From Engraulis encrasicolus (Eukaryota > Chordata > Actinopteri > Clupeiformes > Engraulidae), in NCBI RefSeq assembly GCF_034702125.1, contig NC_085880.1:16714528-16778527 (forward strand): DNA of 64,000 nt, given 5' to 3'. The stretch's first letter is position 1. Each line of letters opens with the position of its first letter. A program made the position numbers and the translations under genes. The notes beneath the pieces were generated by a model, which saw nothing but the letters and a program-made list of their open reading frames with translations, ran no database searches and was not told where the DNA came from. Shown here piece by piece: positions 21,910 through 34,250 of the stretch.

Positions 21910-22167
21910 CTTAAGATGCTCTGCAATTATCATAAAAAATATTATGATGCAGTGGCACACCAGCCAGGCCAAATTCACAGAGACGCGACACTCATCTTGC
22001 AGGGCTCGACTCCAGACAAAAACTTAAAGATAACAAGAGTGAAAGCCCCATACAAAGGCAGTGAGTCACTGGTAATCACTGATGAGAGCGTGGGTATAAC
22101 AATAGTGGACACAGACTAAAGAAAACACAGTACACGCCAAGCTCTCTGTGGCCAACATGGCATCATA

Positions 22168-22431
22168 GAATCAAAGAAAAGGGGGCGCACCCATAGATGT
22201 GTAGTATATACACATCTATGGGCGCACCTTGCATCGAATTGTTTTCTTCATTTTTGTGCACAGACGCGTGAGGAAGGCTAACGCCGAAACGCGTCTGTGC
22301 ACAAAAATAAAGAAAACAATTTGATGCAAGGTGCGCTCCCTTTTCTTTGATTCTAAGTATTTTGTTTGGGCCAGCACCCTAAAAATTAATCAATAGATCT
22401 GAGTGAAGCCTGCTACCTGCCATACTTGATT
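22168..22431 (+). mobile_element. Palindromic Penelope-like fragment with 15-bp TSD
   Basis: Exact 15-bp repeats CAACATGGCATCATA lie at 22153-22167 and 22432-22446. Arms 22222-22269 and 22289-22336 are inverted copies (GCGCACCTTGCAT..GTGCACAGACGCGT) around a 19-bp apex, GAGGAAGGCTAACGCCGAA, which is the middle of a hammerhead motif (helix II GGC/GCC and GAA). C3 of the box is G. A nested small hairpin (CCCATAGATGTGTA and complement) sits at 22190-22220. Confidence 0.7.
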
Positions 22432-22550
22432 CAACATGGCATCATACAAATAAGTAAGATAATGTGCCGATTTGAACTGTTTATGGTATTTGTGCACTAC
22501 ACTGTTGCGTGTTGGCTTGTGCTCCACAACGCCCTGTGACAGGTTAGGTT

Positions 22551-22782
22551 TACATTACATTACATTACATTGCACTAAGCTGACGCTTTCATTTATTCAA
22601 AGCGACTTACAGTTACTTTTTTTCCAGGGTATTGGTTACAGTCCCTGGAGCAAAGTGGGGTTAGGTGCTCAAGGGCACTTCAACCATGGATGGAGAGATG
22701 GATGGAGAGGTCAGGGGGATTCGAACCTGCAACCCCTAGATTGAAAGACCAACTCTCTAACCACTAGGCCACGGCTGCCCCC
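22551..22782 (-). mobile_element. tRNA-derived SINE (type C), nearly complete
   Basis: On the minus strand: GGCAGCCGTGGCCTAGTGG, TTAGAGAGTTGGTC, box B GGTTCGAATCC, then CACTTTGCTCCAGGGACTG, TAAGTCGCTTTG, GCGTCAGCTTAGTG and TAATG units. The two type C SINEs share head, body and tail, so this is one family that borrowed an L2-like LINE tail. Confidence 0.85.
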
Positions 22783-22837
22783 AGTATAGAAATGGTTTTG
22801 GTCAGGGCACAATTTTGCCATTTCCCTTGCTGTTCTG

Positions 22838-24389
22838 GGCCTTGTTTCCCGATAACGATGGTTCTTAGCCTTACGTGTGTCGTTAACCAGTGATCCTACG
22901 AATGTTCTTAGATTTCCTACGACTGTTTCCCAAAGACACTCGTACATGAACGCGCGTGCACAGCCTCTAAGATCATTCGTAGCGTCGCTCTTAATGATCG
23001 CTGTCCACATATGTGGTGCTGAAGTGTACTCGGAGTGAACTGCGCCGTCATCTGCTGCTAAACCATTTACAAAATGTAAGGCGTGTGTCAGTATCAAAAG
23101 TTGTTTACAAGGGTGGGACTACATTTGTAGCAGTTTGCAACTATCGACAGGAGTTATTGTTGGCAAATGAAATAAAATGCACACACACAATGAAATCATG
23201 CAAAACTCCCAACTGACGGTAATAATGAGCTACGCCGTTAAGACCCAGATAAATCGCGTGCACTTGGCTACTGCAGCTTAATATTTAAGAAGACAAGTAG
23301 GCCTAGGCCTAGTTGGAGTTCCAAATTGGGATGCGCAAAGTTACAACCTCAAGGCGTTCAAGGCTTGACAACTGTCGGGAGCACGTCAGCATGCTGTTAT
23401 GAAAAACAATGTCCATCAAAACTGACACATCCCCTCGCTGCCTTTTTGTTATTGCTTAGCCTACTAGAGTCGGAATAGGGAGAGGAGCTTGGCACATGTG
23501 GTGAGCGGTGCGCAAAGTACCGCGCGCTCAAGACTTTCACAACCGTGAGGACATTTTTGCACGGCAGTCTGCTGTTATTAAAACAAAAAATCTACACGAA
23601 TCCCCATCGCTGCCTTTTTAATTTTTGTCATAGCTTACCCTTCGCCTACAACTATCATGTATTTTCTGCGTCGCCTTCCCTCTCTTAGGCTACTTGAAAA
23701 TGAAAGAGGGTGCAACAACTCGCTGACCATTTTTCTTCAAAAAATATAAAATAAATAAAGTTTCGGAAGTGGCCTTCCGACATCAACACTCTTGTCTCTC
23801 GTTGCCGAAGCCCCTTATTCATTTTGCCTTGTTCATGTTCATGAAGCACCCACACAAATTATGATTGATCACAGTTTAATTATGCCCAGGTTTATCAAAC
23901 ACAGTCGAACTATTTTACTACCTGTAAAATATTTCCAAACACATGACTTTTATTTTATAGGCCTACACATCCACAATTAATGTTGCCTTCTTATTTTCGT
24001 TGCAGTGTCAACTGTGCTGCCATGATATTTAGGCTACACTCCCGTCTTAAAACATCAACTTGAAGCGCAAGTTTCCTCTTTTCCTATGGGTGTCTCCACT
24101 GTGCCATGCCTCTCGCGTCTTAAAACAGCAATCTTATGCGCAGGTTTCTTCTTTTCCCTTCATATCCTGTGGGTGTCTCCACTGTGCCATGCCGCTACGA
24201 TCAATCTTAGCGCGTTAAGACTACTCTAGACCACTCGTGGATTGCTCTTAGAGTTACGTGTCAACCTGCGATGGTTCTTTGCTAAGTTGGCTTTGGGAAA
24301 CGCTCCGTGAGCTCTACGATGGTGTTACGTGTGAACTTAAGTAGCACGTAGCGTTAAGTAGTACTTAGGGCCCTTTCGGAAACGAGGCC
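22838..24389. mobile_element. 1.55-kb Harbinger-like non-autonomous element
   Basis: Ends GGCCTTGTTTCC and GGAAACGAGGCC are flanked by CTG on both sides (3-bp duplication). Subterminal regions contain scattered inverted blocks (TTAAGACTA, CTTACGTG, TACGATG). I see no transposase or Myb-like frame in the interior, which is unique AT-rich sequence with short open frames only. Confidence 0.6.
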
Positions 24390-24661
24390 CTGGTCAGGGG
24401 GAAATGGCATCAGCAGCAGAAATTCGCTGACACCTCGACTTAACTTGCAAAGGCGTCGGACCTCAGTGCGGAATGGACTGGCTTGAAATAGATACGCCTT
24501 CACATGATGCCAGTCTGCTGTGGCTCTGACCTCTGCCAGGCATGGCTGCACACACTCTTTGAAAAGCGGATTTGCCAATGGTGGAATGGCTGGCAGAGAG
24601 CGCAAAGGGTGAATAAGATGTTGAATTACTCTGGCACCGACTTAGACAACACAAACTCAAA

Positions 24662-25056
24662 CTAGATGCACTCTGTGCACAGACCTCCGCCAAGCAAGCT
24701 GTTTGATAGAACATTTGAATATGTTACACCCTATTTTTATTTCAAGTCTTTCTGCCTTCTTTTTGTGGAGTTAGAAACTGGAATGTCAAAATTCGCCCTG
24801 TCCACAATTCAATTTGTGGTCACTAGGGGCATCTAGATTTCCAGCAACGGTGAAGAATCTTAAAAAAGGTACTGGTTCCGGTTTGTGATCTGGATCACCA
24901 CCAGAATTTCATAACTTGTTCCTTGGGTCGTTTCCAACAACCCCCCAAAGTTTCATCCAAATCCGTTCATAAGTTTTCGAGTTATCCTGCTGACAAACAA
25001 ACAGACTGACAAACAAACAAACAGACGGAAAACACAACCTCTTTGGCGGAGGTAAT
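24662..25056. mobile_element. Repeat with ACCTCCGCCAAG ends, copy 1
   Basis: Near the left end is CAGACCTCCGCCAAG, and at the right end TTTGGCGGAGGTAAT. The interior has CCGGTTTGTGATCTGGATC, AGTTATCCTGCTGACAAACA and CAAA/CAGA units. The second copy is at 41271-41691. The family is widespread in fish and marine invertebrates. I cannot assign the superfamily. Confidence 0.65.
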
Positions 25057-25320
25057 AAGCAGACAGATAGACAGACAGACAGTGGGAAAACACACAGTTG
25101 GATTACAGATGAGGTGATGGAAGTGTGTGTGTGTGTATGTGTGTGTGTGTTGACACACCACCTGTTTGGGGACCAGGTGGGTCACAAAGCGCGGTGACAC
25201 TGTTCACATGTCACGATATGCCACAGAAGTTAACTGCTTCTATCTCTCATATCGGAACTGGAAATATGAGCGGGGAACAGTGCTGATTGCCCACCTGTCA
25301 TCTTCGCATCTAAACCTAAT

Positions 25321-25373
25321 TGTGTGTGTGTGTGTGTATTTCTCTCTGTCTGTGTGTGTGTGCATGCGCGCAC

Positions 25374-25457
<84 letters not shown>

Positions 25458-25517
25458 GTGTGTGTGCGTGTGTGTGTGTGTGCGTGTGTGTGCGTGTGTG
25501 TGCGCGCATGCGTGCAC

Positions 25518-25574
<57 letters not shown>

Positions 25575-25578
25575 GTGT
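25321..25578. repeat. (GT)n compound microsatellite
   Basis: Pure GT occupies 25377-25452 and about 25519-25572, with TGCG variants between. A short GT tract also precedes it near 25122-25150. Confidence 0.98.
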
Positions 25579-25912
25579 GTTCTCCTAGCCAATAAATAAT
25601 GAAGAAGGAAGTCTAATTTTAGATTCATGTCATTGTTTTATCAAGGTGCGACCATATGCAGACTGTCAGGCTGATACCGTACGTATGCTGTCAGGCTTGA
25701 CAGACACCGATCCTTATCAGTCAGCACATACTTTTCCTCTTTATGGAATCGCAGCCAAATCCAATTATGACCAAGTGTCTCAGCTGCCATTCTACACGGA
25801 AAACTCTGAGTCTCTTGCAGAATAAAAGGCCAACAGTTTCCACTTCTAAGGTTCCCCTTGTTAAACGTATGATGTGAGAAAGCTCTTGTCAGTGAAACTG
25901 GTAATACAGAAG

Positions 25913-26158
25913 TAGCCTGATTATCATCGACTTTCAAATCTCTTCGAGTCTTGGTCTGACCTAGAGCACAACAATAAACATTTCCCAAACAGCATTTCCC
26001 AAATGGCCTCCCTTGGTTTGCTAATGATTGTTTGCTTCCCAACAAAGTGGGAGGAGTTCCCGTATTTGCGGGAACTCAGAAAGTACTTGCATTGACTCTT
26101 GGCCTGACTGGTAGCAACGCTGAAGCTGTTGCGTCACTAGGAGGGCACGGCCTGGCTA
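25913..26158 (-). mobile_element. Mutator-like MITE, family TAGCCTG, copy 2
   Basis: Ends TAGCCTGATTATCATCGAC and GCCTGGCTA. Flanking 9-mers ATACAGAAG (25904-25912) and ATAGAGAAG (26159-26167) match at eight of nine. It is the reverse orientation of copy 1 and of almost the same length (246 bp). Confidence 0.8.
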
Positions 26159-26167
26159 ATAGAGAAG

Positions 26168-27294
26168 AGTACTTCCGTGCCTTATTTTGAGTCTAGGCTT
26201 GGGGACTGGACTCAAACCACATGATTTTGGCCCTATTCTCCGCTGAAACCTCCCCTTACAGCAATCAGTCATCCCTTTCACGAGAGCATCACAGGCCATT
26301 GTTGGTCTTCCTTTTGTCGTAATAGAATTTAACCAGTTCAAAGACAGGAGATATTCTGAGTTTTTTGCCAAAGAGCCATAAATCCCATCTCTAATCCGGA
26401 GGCATGTACGGTAGTACACTGTAGTCTTTCTTGTTAGCATTATTTAACGCCATGCCGGTTCCCAGAGAATCGGGCAGCTGAATGGTGACCAGTCTCCAAT
26501 AAGGTGTGAGTGAAAACACGTGATTAGCGAACGCATCCTATGGAGGTTGTTAAAAATAGACTGAAGGGATCATTTGGTCATTACGATGTTGATATCAACA
26601 TGCTAAAGCGGGAAAACAGGCAGACTACAGGAAGGAAATTTCACTCAGGATACATTAATTTCACTGGCCGTGTCCATGGTAACCTATGGTAACCGACCCA
26701 CATGCACAAGACTTGGAAATCTGGTTCCATATTATAATATAAGCCCTGGTACATGTTGTTTTTCACTCCTGACAACACTTTTTTGATAAAAAAAAAAATG
26801 CCATTACTGCATTAAATCCAATCGCCTTGGTTTAGTAATATAAATTTCAAAACTTACCATCGAACTGAAGTTTGCTTATGTGAGTTTTGTGAAGTTTGCA
26901 GGAAGCTCACGAGAGATGTGAGCACAGATTTTTTAAAGAAAGTAAAAGGGCTGTGATATGAGATGTAGTTCTAAAAAAATCTCTGTTTAGCTCAGGGAGA
27001 TAGCAACATTGCTTTATCATCATTTGGTTCGTTTGGTAAATATATCCGTGTGGTTGTGCTGTACCTGTCGCTAATAAGGGAAGGATGCGGGGACACGCAA
27101 ATGTCGATTGTTGACGAGTCATATTTTTGTCAAACCTGAATCCCTATTGCCCGTAACATGGTGGGAATTCCGCTTAGAATCCCATTTCGTTAAATGCTAA
27201 TCCACCGCATACAAGTTGATGTCACCCACTTGTGAGCTCTATTGACCTAGGCGTCTGGAGTGACATAGACGCTGCATTCAGGCTCTTGAAATTT
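26168..27294. other. Unique sequence, no gene seen
   Basis: This is AT-balanced sequence without recognised repeats or splice-bounded frames. A poly-A run lies near 26790. Confidence 0.4.
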
Positions 27295-27500
27295 GAGTGT
27301 TTTAATAAAAATGTGGCATGTAAGAGCTGAATGAACACATGCTAATGCAAGATGAGGGTCCTTGCTTGTAAATGCAACTTATTTCATGTTTTTGTGTGTT
27401 TGGAGGCTGAGATATTTAGGCTTTTATAGGCCGAGGGCACCTTCCCCCAAAAAGGGCTTTGGCATTCAGTAGTCATTTTTTTGCAGGTGCTTTTAGGGTT
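27295..27500 (-). mobile_element. Diverged fragment of the CCCATTGATGCC TTAA MITE
   Basis: GGAGGCTGAGATATTTAGG, followed by CTTTTATAGGCCGAGGGC, matches the reverse complement of the MITE at 21651-21909. The right end TTTTAGGGTTAA retains a TTAA. Confidence 0.5.
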
Positions 27501-27671
27501 AAGAGGGTTTAGGTTATGAGTTTAAAAAATCCAAAACAACACATTGAATGAAGCTTTTGTAGTGACTTGTGTTACAAGTAAGAGTGCTTACCTCCGTGTT
27601 GATGTGATGCGGGCATACAGTGCTTCTGTTCGCTTTCAACCGTGTTTCACTGGTCCTGTGAAATAAAGAGC

Positions 27672-27676
<5 letters not shown>

Positions 27677-27729
<53 letters not shown>
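27677..27729. repeat. (GA)n microsatellite
   Basis: About 53 bp of pure AG. Confidence 0.98.
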
Positions 27730-27733
<4 letters not shown>

Positions 27734-27954
27734 CAATTATAAATTTCTGTGTAGCGTTCATCTGTCGCTGTGGCCTTTCACATGATCCTCTGTTGGGCCA
27801 GTTTCCTGACATCCATCATCCATCAACTGGCGGGTAATTAAATAAGATGACTTTTCTCTCCCCTGCTTTGCAAGGATGACTCTGACGCGCTAGATGGATG
27901 CAAAGGTGGCTTTCTCAGCATTCACGATGCCACTGTTTCACATTATAACATTCT

Positions 27955-28085
27955 GCCCCCCCCCCCCCCCCAGCACATTGTGTCAAGACTCTGAGGAAGG
28001 CGCCAAAACGTCAGTCACTTTGTGCACCGAAATAATAAAAAACCTCTAAAGAAAAGTTGCGGAGTGCTCCAGTCATCCCTGGGTC
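27955..28085 (+). mobile_element. Penelope-like fragment, 3' part
   Basis: A poly-C run (27957-27971) is followed by a hammerhead-like motif and the family 3' sequence AATAATAAAAAACC, TTGCGGAGTGCTCCAGT. The 3' end resembles that of the minus-strand copy at 19653 (GAGTGCTCCAGT). No target duplication was found. Confidence 0.55.
27973..28025 (+). ncRNA. Hammerhead-like motif with well-preserved two-part helix I
   Basis: Distal helix I GCACA/UGUGC, internal loop, proximal helix I GACU/AGUC, then CUGAGGA (27991-27997), collapsed helix II GGCGCC, AAAA instead of GAAA, loopless ACGU and C28012. Helix I is perfect over 9 bp in two blocks, but helix II has lost its loop and G12 is A, so it is probably inactive. 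Confidence 0.5.
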
Positions 28086-28201
28086 TAGTCATTGTGAAGT
28101 AGCCCAGTTTGTCTTGAGACTGTCTACTCTGTCCATTTCAGCCCTGACACCAGCCCATCAGGTTGACTACTCATGACGCCTCAGCCTTTACAGTACTTTG
28201 T

Positions 28202-28533
28202 TTAAAGGTGCACTGTGCAGGAAATGGTCAAAAAAGGTACTGCAGCTATGCTGCTCATTGAAACTATTGCAAAATTTGATATTTTCATGAAAGTTTACTA
28301 GTAAGTAATAAACTAATATTTTCTAGTATGGCCCAAGTACAGTCATTTTTGCAGCTAAAAATGTGTATTTCTAGAAATTCAATTCAATTTCATGAAAAGT
28401 GCAATTATCCCAGTCATAATGAATATTTAGAATTTGATGGTGGTGGTAAGTATTCATGAAAAAGGTAACATTAGTGAATGGATCGCATGAATTCTGGAAA
28501 TAAACAACTAAAAATCTTAGACAGTGCACCTAA
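28202..28533 (+). mobile_element. TTAA-type MITE, TIR AAAGGTGCACTGT
   Basis: The left end is TTTAAAGGTGCACTGTGCAGG and the right end GACAGTGCACCTAAA. The right TTAA has decayed to CTAA. The AT-rich interior is noncoding. The family is common in teleosts. Confidence 0.7.
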
Positions 28534-28740
28534 AGGAGGAAACTTTGAGTGCTCTGACACTTTGTCATTACAGTTAGATTGGGGCTGCTCGTTAGTTTGG
28601 ACATTTGAAAGACGTTACACTGTAATTGTGTGATTGTCACCCAGCAGCGCTCCATCTGAATTCAATGACGTGAGCAGCAGCAAGTGTCAGCGATGGACGC
28701 ATGGTGTTAGCCTACAAGACTACAGTGCTGTTGATGTCTG

Positions 28741-28896
28741 CAGGGAAGCTGACAAGGGGGGACAAAGGGGTCAGTTGTCCCGGGCCCACAGAGATGAGGG
28801 GCCCATAATTGGGTTCTCATTACATTGAATGTATTGGGTGGGGGGTCCTTTCAGATGACTTTGTCCTGGGCCCAACCAAAGCTGTCAGCGGCCCTG
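28741..28896 (-). mobile_element. hAT-like MITE, family CAGGGCCGCTGAC, copy 3
   Basis: Ends CAGGGAAGCTGACAAGG and GCTGTCAGCGGCCCTG. Flanking 8-mers GATGTCTG (28733-28740) and GAGGTCTG (28897-28904) match at seven of eight. It is in reverse orientation to copies 1 and 2. Confidence 0.8.
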
Positions 28897-29201
28897 GAGG
28901 TCTGTTCTCAAGACATTGCCTTCACTGCCTGCCTTTCTCCCTTCTCCCCATGTCAGTAGCTTATAATTGTCATTACAAGACGCTGTGCGACAAAGTAGTC
29001 GGCGGGAGACTGCCTGCTCCCAACATGTGGTCTAAGGCCAATTACTTTCATAATACGTGACAATGGCAGCTTAAGTGCGGCTCCTTGGACTGCTGGTACA
29101 ACACTTGGGGCTGTTGGGTTTCTGTCTCTCGCTGACCCTGAGACCCTGTGTGCGCATGTGTGTGCTGTGCGTGTATCCGTGCTTGTTTGTGTGCACGTGC
29201 A

Positions 29202-29204
<3 letters not shown>

Positions 29205-29292
<88 letters not shown>
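29205..29292. repeat. (GT)n microsatellite
   Basis: Pure GT, 88 bp. Confidence 0.98.
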
Positions 29293-29295
<3 letters not shown>

Positions 29296-29338
29296 GCCTA
29301 TATCTTGGGTTTTCACCACTTGCTGCCCCTAACCTTCC

Positions 29339-29716
29339 TAACCGTGCGATCACAAAGAGCTACAACGTTGCTGACTCCTGCCTGGAAAGCACAAGTCAGG
29401 GGCGTTGAACAGGTCAGGGGCGTTGAACATGGCAAACGATTCAACCTGAAGCGTTCGACCAGGGATCTCGACCAACTGACGCTCATGTTTAGAAAAACGT
29501 GAACATTCCATTGGCTGACACCTGCTGGCGCCGAGCTCATTACATATTTTTAGATGAAGTTCAACTTTTTGACGCCCTCGGCTTTTGATGCTTTGCACGC
29601 CCTCGGCTCTACGCTTTTGCGGCTTTTACCGCTCCTGCCGCCTGCTCTCCCATACAAAGTCAATTACTTCTGTTGCTTTCCACGCATTCAACTCCGGCGG
29701 TGTGATCGCACAGTTA
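29339..29716. mobile_element. Candidate TIR element (TAACYGTGCGATCACA)
   Basis: The left end TAACCGTGCGATCACA and right end TGTGATCGCACAGTTA are inverted with one mismatch. The interior is GC-richer than its surroundings, with GTCAGGGGCGTTGAACA repeated twice in tandem (29394-29426) and GACGCCCTCGGCTTTTG/CACGCCCTCGGCTCT further on. No clear target duplication was found. Confidence 0.45.
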
Positions 29717-29794
29717 TGGTGAGACTGTTACCATGTTGTGGAGGAGCCTCCTCCACACACACTGCGTAAAACGAATCTGGTAAAAAAAATGTCT

Positions 29795-29916
29795 TATTGT
29801 ATGTGTGTGCTTTGGTGTGCTTTTATGCACATACAGTAGGTGTGTGTTTCAGTGACTGCGTGGGTAGACAGTGCATCTTTGCATGTGGGCATGGAAGTGT
29901 GTGTGGTGGGGTATAC

Positions 29917-30007
<91 letters not shown>

Positions 30008-30008
30008 T

Positions 30009-30077
<69 letters not shown>

Positions 30078-30119
30078 CGTGCGTGCGTATGTGCATCTGT
30101 CTCTCTTTCTTTGTGTGTG

Positions 30120-30151
<32 letters not shown>

Positions 30152-30240
30152 TGCTTGCGTGCGTATGTGCATCTGTCTCTCTTTCTTTGTGTCTGTGTCT
30201 GTGTCTGTGTTTGTGTTTGTGTATCTGTGCGAGTGTGCAC
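29795..30240. repeat. GT-array complex with a 32-bp duplicated spacer
   Basis: Long GT arrays (29921-30072, one break near 30000) and TGCG tracts are joined by the spacer GCGTATGTGCATCTGTCTCT plus CTTTCTTTGTGT, present at 30085-30116 and again at 30161-30192. The block GT-TGCG-spacer was duplicated in tandem. Confidence 0.95.
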
Positions 30241-31020
30241 ACACGTGTGTTCCTGTATCTGCCTCTATGTTTACCCGTCATGCATTTGTGAAATTGGTAA
30301 ACTGCAAATTTAAATTACAAATTAGATATCGGGCATATAGGGACTACAACTCGTTTTTTTTTTTTTTTTAGTCAACATAACCCTGTGCAAATTCTCATTT
30401 GAAGGTGAAGCTGCTTTTGTCATCTGCCATGCGTGTTTGCCTTGGGAGAGAGGGGGCATAATGTAATATCCATGCATGGGTGGCTTTGTGTCACGCTACT
30501 GTGAAACCACTTTACCGCTGTGAATGTTCTCTACTCAAATTGGCTTCAAGTGAAAACACACACACACACACACATTGTATTGTACAGTCTAAGAGACCCA
30601 TATGTGAAGCAACGTGTATTGAAATTCACTGAGAATGCACACTGTGTCTTGTGATTACAATGATTAGTTGAATTGTCTTTCTCTAGCTTTGTTTTAACTG
30701 AAAACCTTATTTATCAGGCTATAGAGTTTTGCTACTGTAATAAGAAATAGGGATTTAGTTTTGGCACAAACAAACAATGGCGCTTTTGCCTCGCAGACAG
30801 CCCATTTCTAGCATATTCCGGCCTTGTATGTCATGTCAAAATATGGTTGTGTATTTCATTACATTATGAAACTCTGTGGTATGACAGTCAAAACATCCAC
30901 CTATATTGTGCTGAAGGCTATTTTTCGAAACCTCTCTAAGGTAATACAATTGTGTGTTTAATTTTCACAGATGCCATGTGCGGGAGAGGTATGATGAGTG
31001 AGTCATTTGATTGCGACCTG
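30241..31020. other. Unique sequence, no gene seen
   Basis: A poly-T run at 30355-30369 and a short CA tract at 30557-30573 are the only repeats noted. Confidence 0.4.
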
Positions 31021-31238
31021 TCTAGAAATCTCTCTTTTCAAATGCTCTGAGACCCTGTGTGTGCGTGCGTGTGTGTGCGCGTGTGTGTGCATGCGTGTGT
31101 GCGCATGTGTGTGTGTGTGCGTGCATGCTTGTGTGCGTGTGTGCGCATATGTGTGTGTGTGCGTGTTTGTGTGCGCGTGCATGCGTGTGTGCGTGTGTGT
31201 GTGTGTGTGTGTGTCTAGAAATCTCTCTTTTCAAATGC
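31021..31238. repeat. GT-rich tract flanked by a 25-bp direct repeat
   Basis: An imperfect GT/GC array (about 31056-31213) lies between exact copies of a 25-bp sequence beginning TCTAGAAATCTCTCTTTTCA at 31021 and 31214. Confidence 0.9.
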
Positions 31239-31860
31239 ACTGCTATGTAATTAAACTGACGCACATTTCAAATCAAAAGCTCCGAGCTGAATATTCAGCC
31301 GCAGCTGGATAGATGTAGATGGCTATGTCCGTGGCGCAGTTTGAAATGACAATGTATCTTCGTAAAAAGAAATAATATATATGTACTTCACAAGGCTGTC
31401 AAGACTGAAAGCATTTGCGTAAAAGGAGGCAATATACAATCTGAGAAGCCCTTGGGTAATGCATTTTGCAGGAAAAAATAACATAAAAAAACATGGTTGT
31501 CATTGGATTTGTGGGCAGAAAACACATAGATAAAACTCAGCGAATTCATTTCTTCTGATGTTAAATGCACAGAGTGACTGATTCTCTCTCCTATTTCTTT
31601 TGAATGAAGCACTTTATCAAACCCAAATCTTGATAGATACCTTTATTTTGCATGCTGTCACATTATGAAATGTGCTCTCCCGTAATAACTATATTTCGAA
31701 ATGGATGGCTCAAATATGTGTTTACAGAAATAGCCTGGCTGGTTGCTGCATTTGCAATGTAATAAATATTAGGTTATTGGGCAGGAAGCGTGGTTTTGCA
31801 GCCTCGGAGTAAATTTCTGGCGGAGCCGTCATAAAGGCTTATTTCCAGTAATTATCTTGC
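31239..31860. other. Unique sequence, no gene seen
   Basis: AT-rich and balanced, with no repeats or exons recognised. Confidence 0.4.
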
Positions 31861-31977
31861 AGTCGACAGTTAAACAAACACGCACATACTCACAATTGCG
31901 TGTGCGCTGGTGCACACATACACATGAGCACGCGCTCGGACACACACACGAATGCGCGCACACAGGAGCGCACGCGT

Positions 31978-32094
<117 letters not shown>

Positions 32095-32311
32095 GGAGGC
32101 CCTTTAGAAAAACCTGCAGTAGTAGTACCAGCGGCAGTATCAGCAGGTGAGCTGGCCAGGGTAGCCATGGCGCTGCTATCTACTATGTCTGTCCTGCGAC
32201 CCCTTTATGTCATCTTGATGCCAGCCAAGTGCTCCATCTTCCAACCTCGAGGACAATGTTAGCGTTTTGTGCAACAAAGCTGCCTCCAACACCCAACACT
32301 AGACACCAGAC

Positions 32312-32446
32312 CAGGGCTGGACTGGGGGAGAAACAGGACCCAGGCACTTTGGCTTAAAGGGGCCCCTCATAATGAAAATAGGGGCCCACAAGGGCGCGTG
32401 GCCCACTGGGAAAAGCCCGCTACGCCAGATGGCCAGTGCAGCCCTG
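32312..32446 (+). mobile_element. hAT-like MITE, family CAGGGCTGGACTGG, copy 1
   Basis: Ends CAGGGCTGGACTGG and CCAGTGCAGCCCTG. The interior has GGCTTAAAGGGGCCC and GGGGCCCACAAGGGCGC. No matching flanks, so the duplication is lost or the ends are slightly off. A second copy is at 42273-42507. Confidence 0.65.
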
Positions 32447-32713
32447 GGAGCCTCCCCTCATGCTTCGAAGCACAGGACGTTTTTTTTCCCTCCTTTTTTT
32501 GCGAGAGACAAATGAGATGCTAAGTATACTGGCTTCAAAGTTTGCCAGTGACACGGCTCAACCCCCAGCGCAACTGGGAGATGACAAAAGTTAGCACCTG
32601 TGTGGAGCTGATTAGAAGAATGCGCCCGCTTTAATTAGAGGGGGCCCGCAGCTATTCAGATGTCAGAGCTGTCTGGCCATAGAAAGAAAGGAAGACAGAC
32701 TGAGGGAGAGGGA

Positions 32714-34116
<1,403 letters not shown>

Positions 34117-34250
34117 AGCCGTGGCTTAGTCGGCTGGGCACTGAACCGCTACGCAGACTACTTTGATTCCCGGCCCGGGTCATATCCTGATTCTCTCCTA
34201 CTCATTTCCTGCCCCATTCTTCACTGTCCTGTCTAAATAAAGTTGATAAA
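34117..34250 (+). mobile_element. tRNA-derived SINE (type B), second copy
   Basis: CCGTGGCTTAGTCGGCTGGG, then TTGATTCCCGGCCCGGGTCA and tail CTCATTTCCTGCCCCATTC, CTGTCCTGTCTAAATAAAG. It is slightly shorter than the copy at 3963. Confidence 0.75.

Noticed and set aside
22551..22782. tRNA gene on the minus strand
   Set aside because: The box A and box B are those of a SINE head. The sequence continues into a SINE body and tail, and no full cloverleaf forms. The same applies to 3963, 15036 and 34117.
30920..30945. Extra hammerhead candidate (GCTGAAGGC..TCGAAACC)
   Set aside because: No helix I, no matching cleavage position and no PLE-type flank. Chance similarity.
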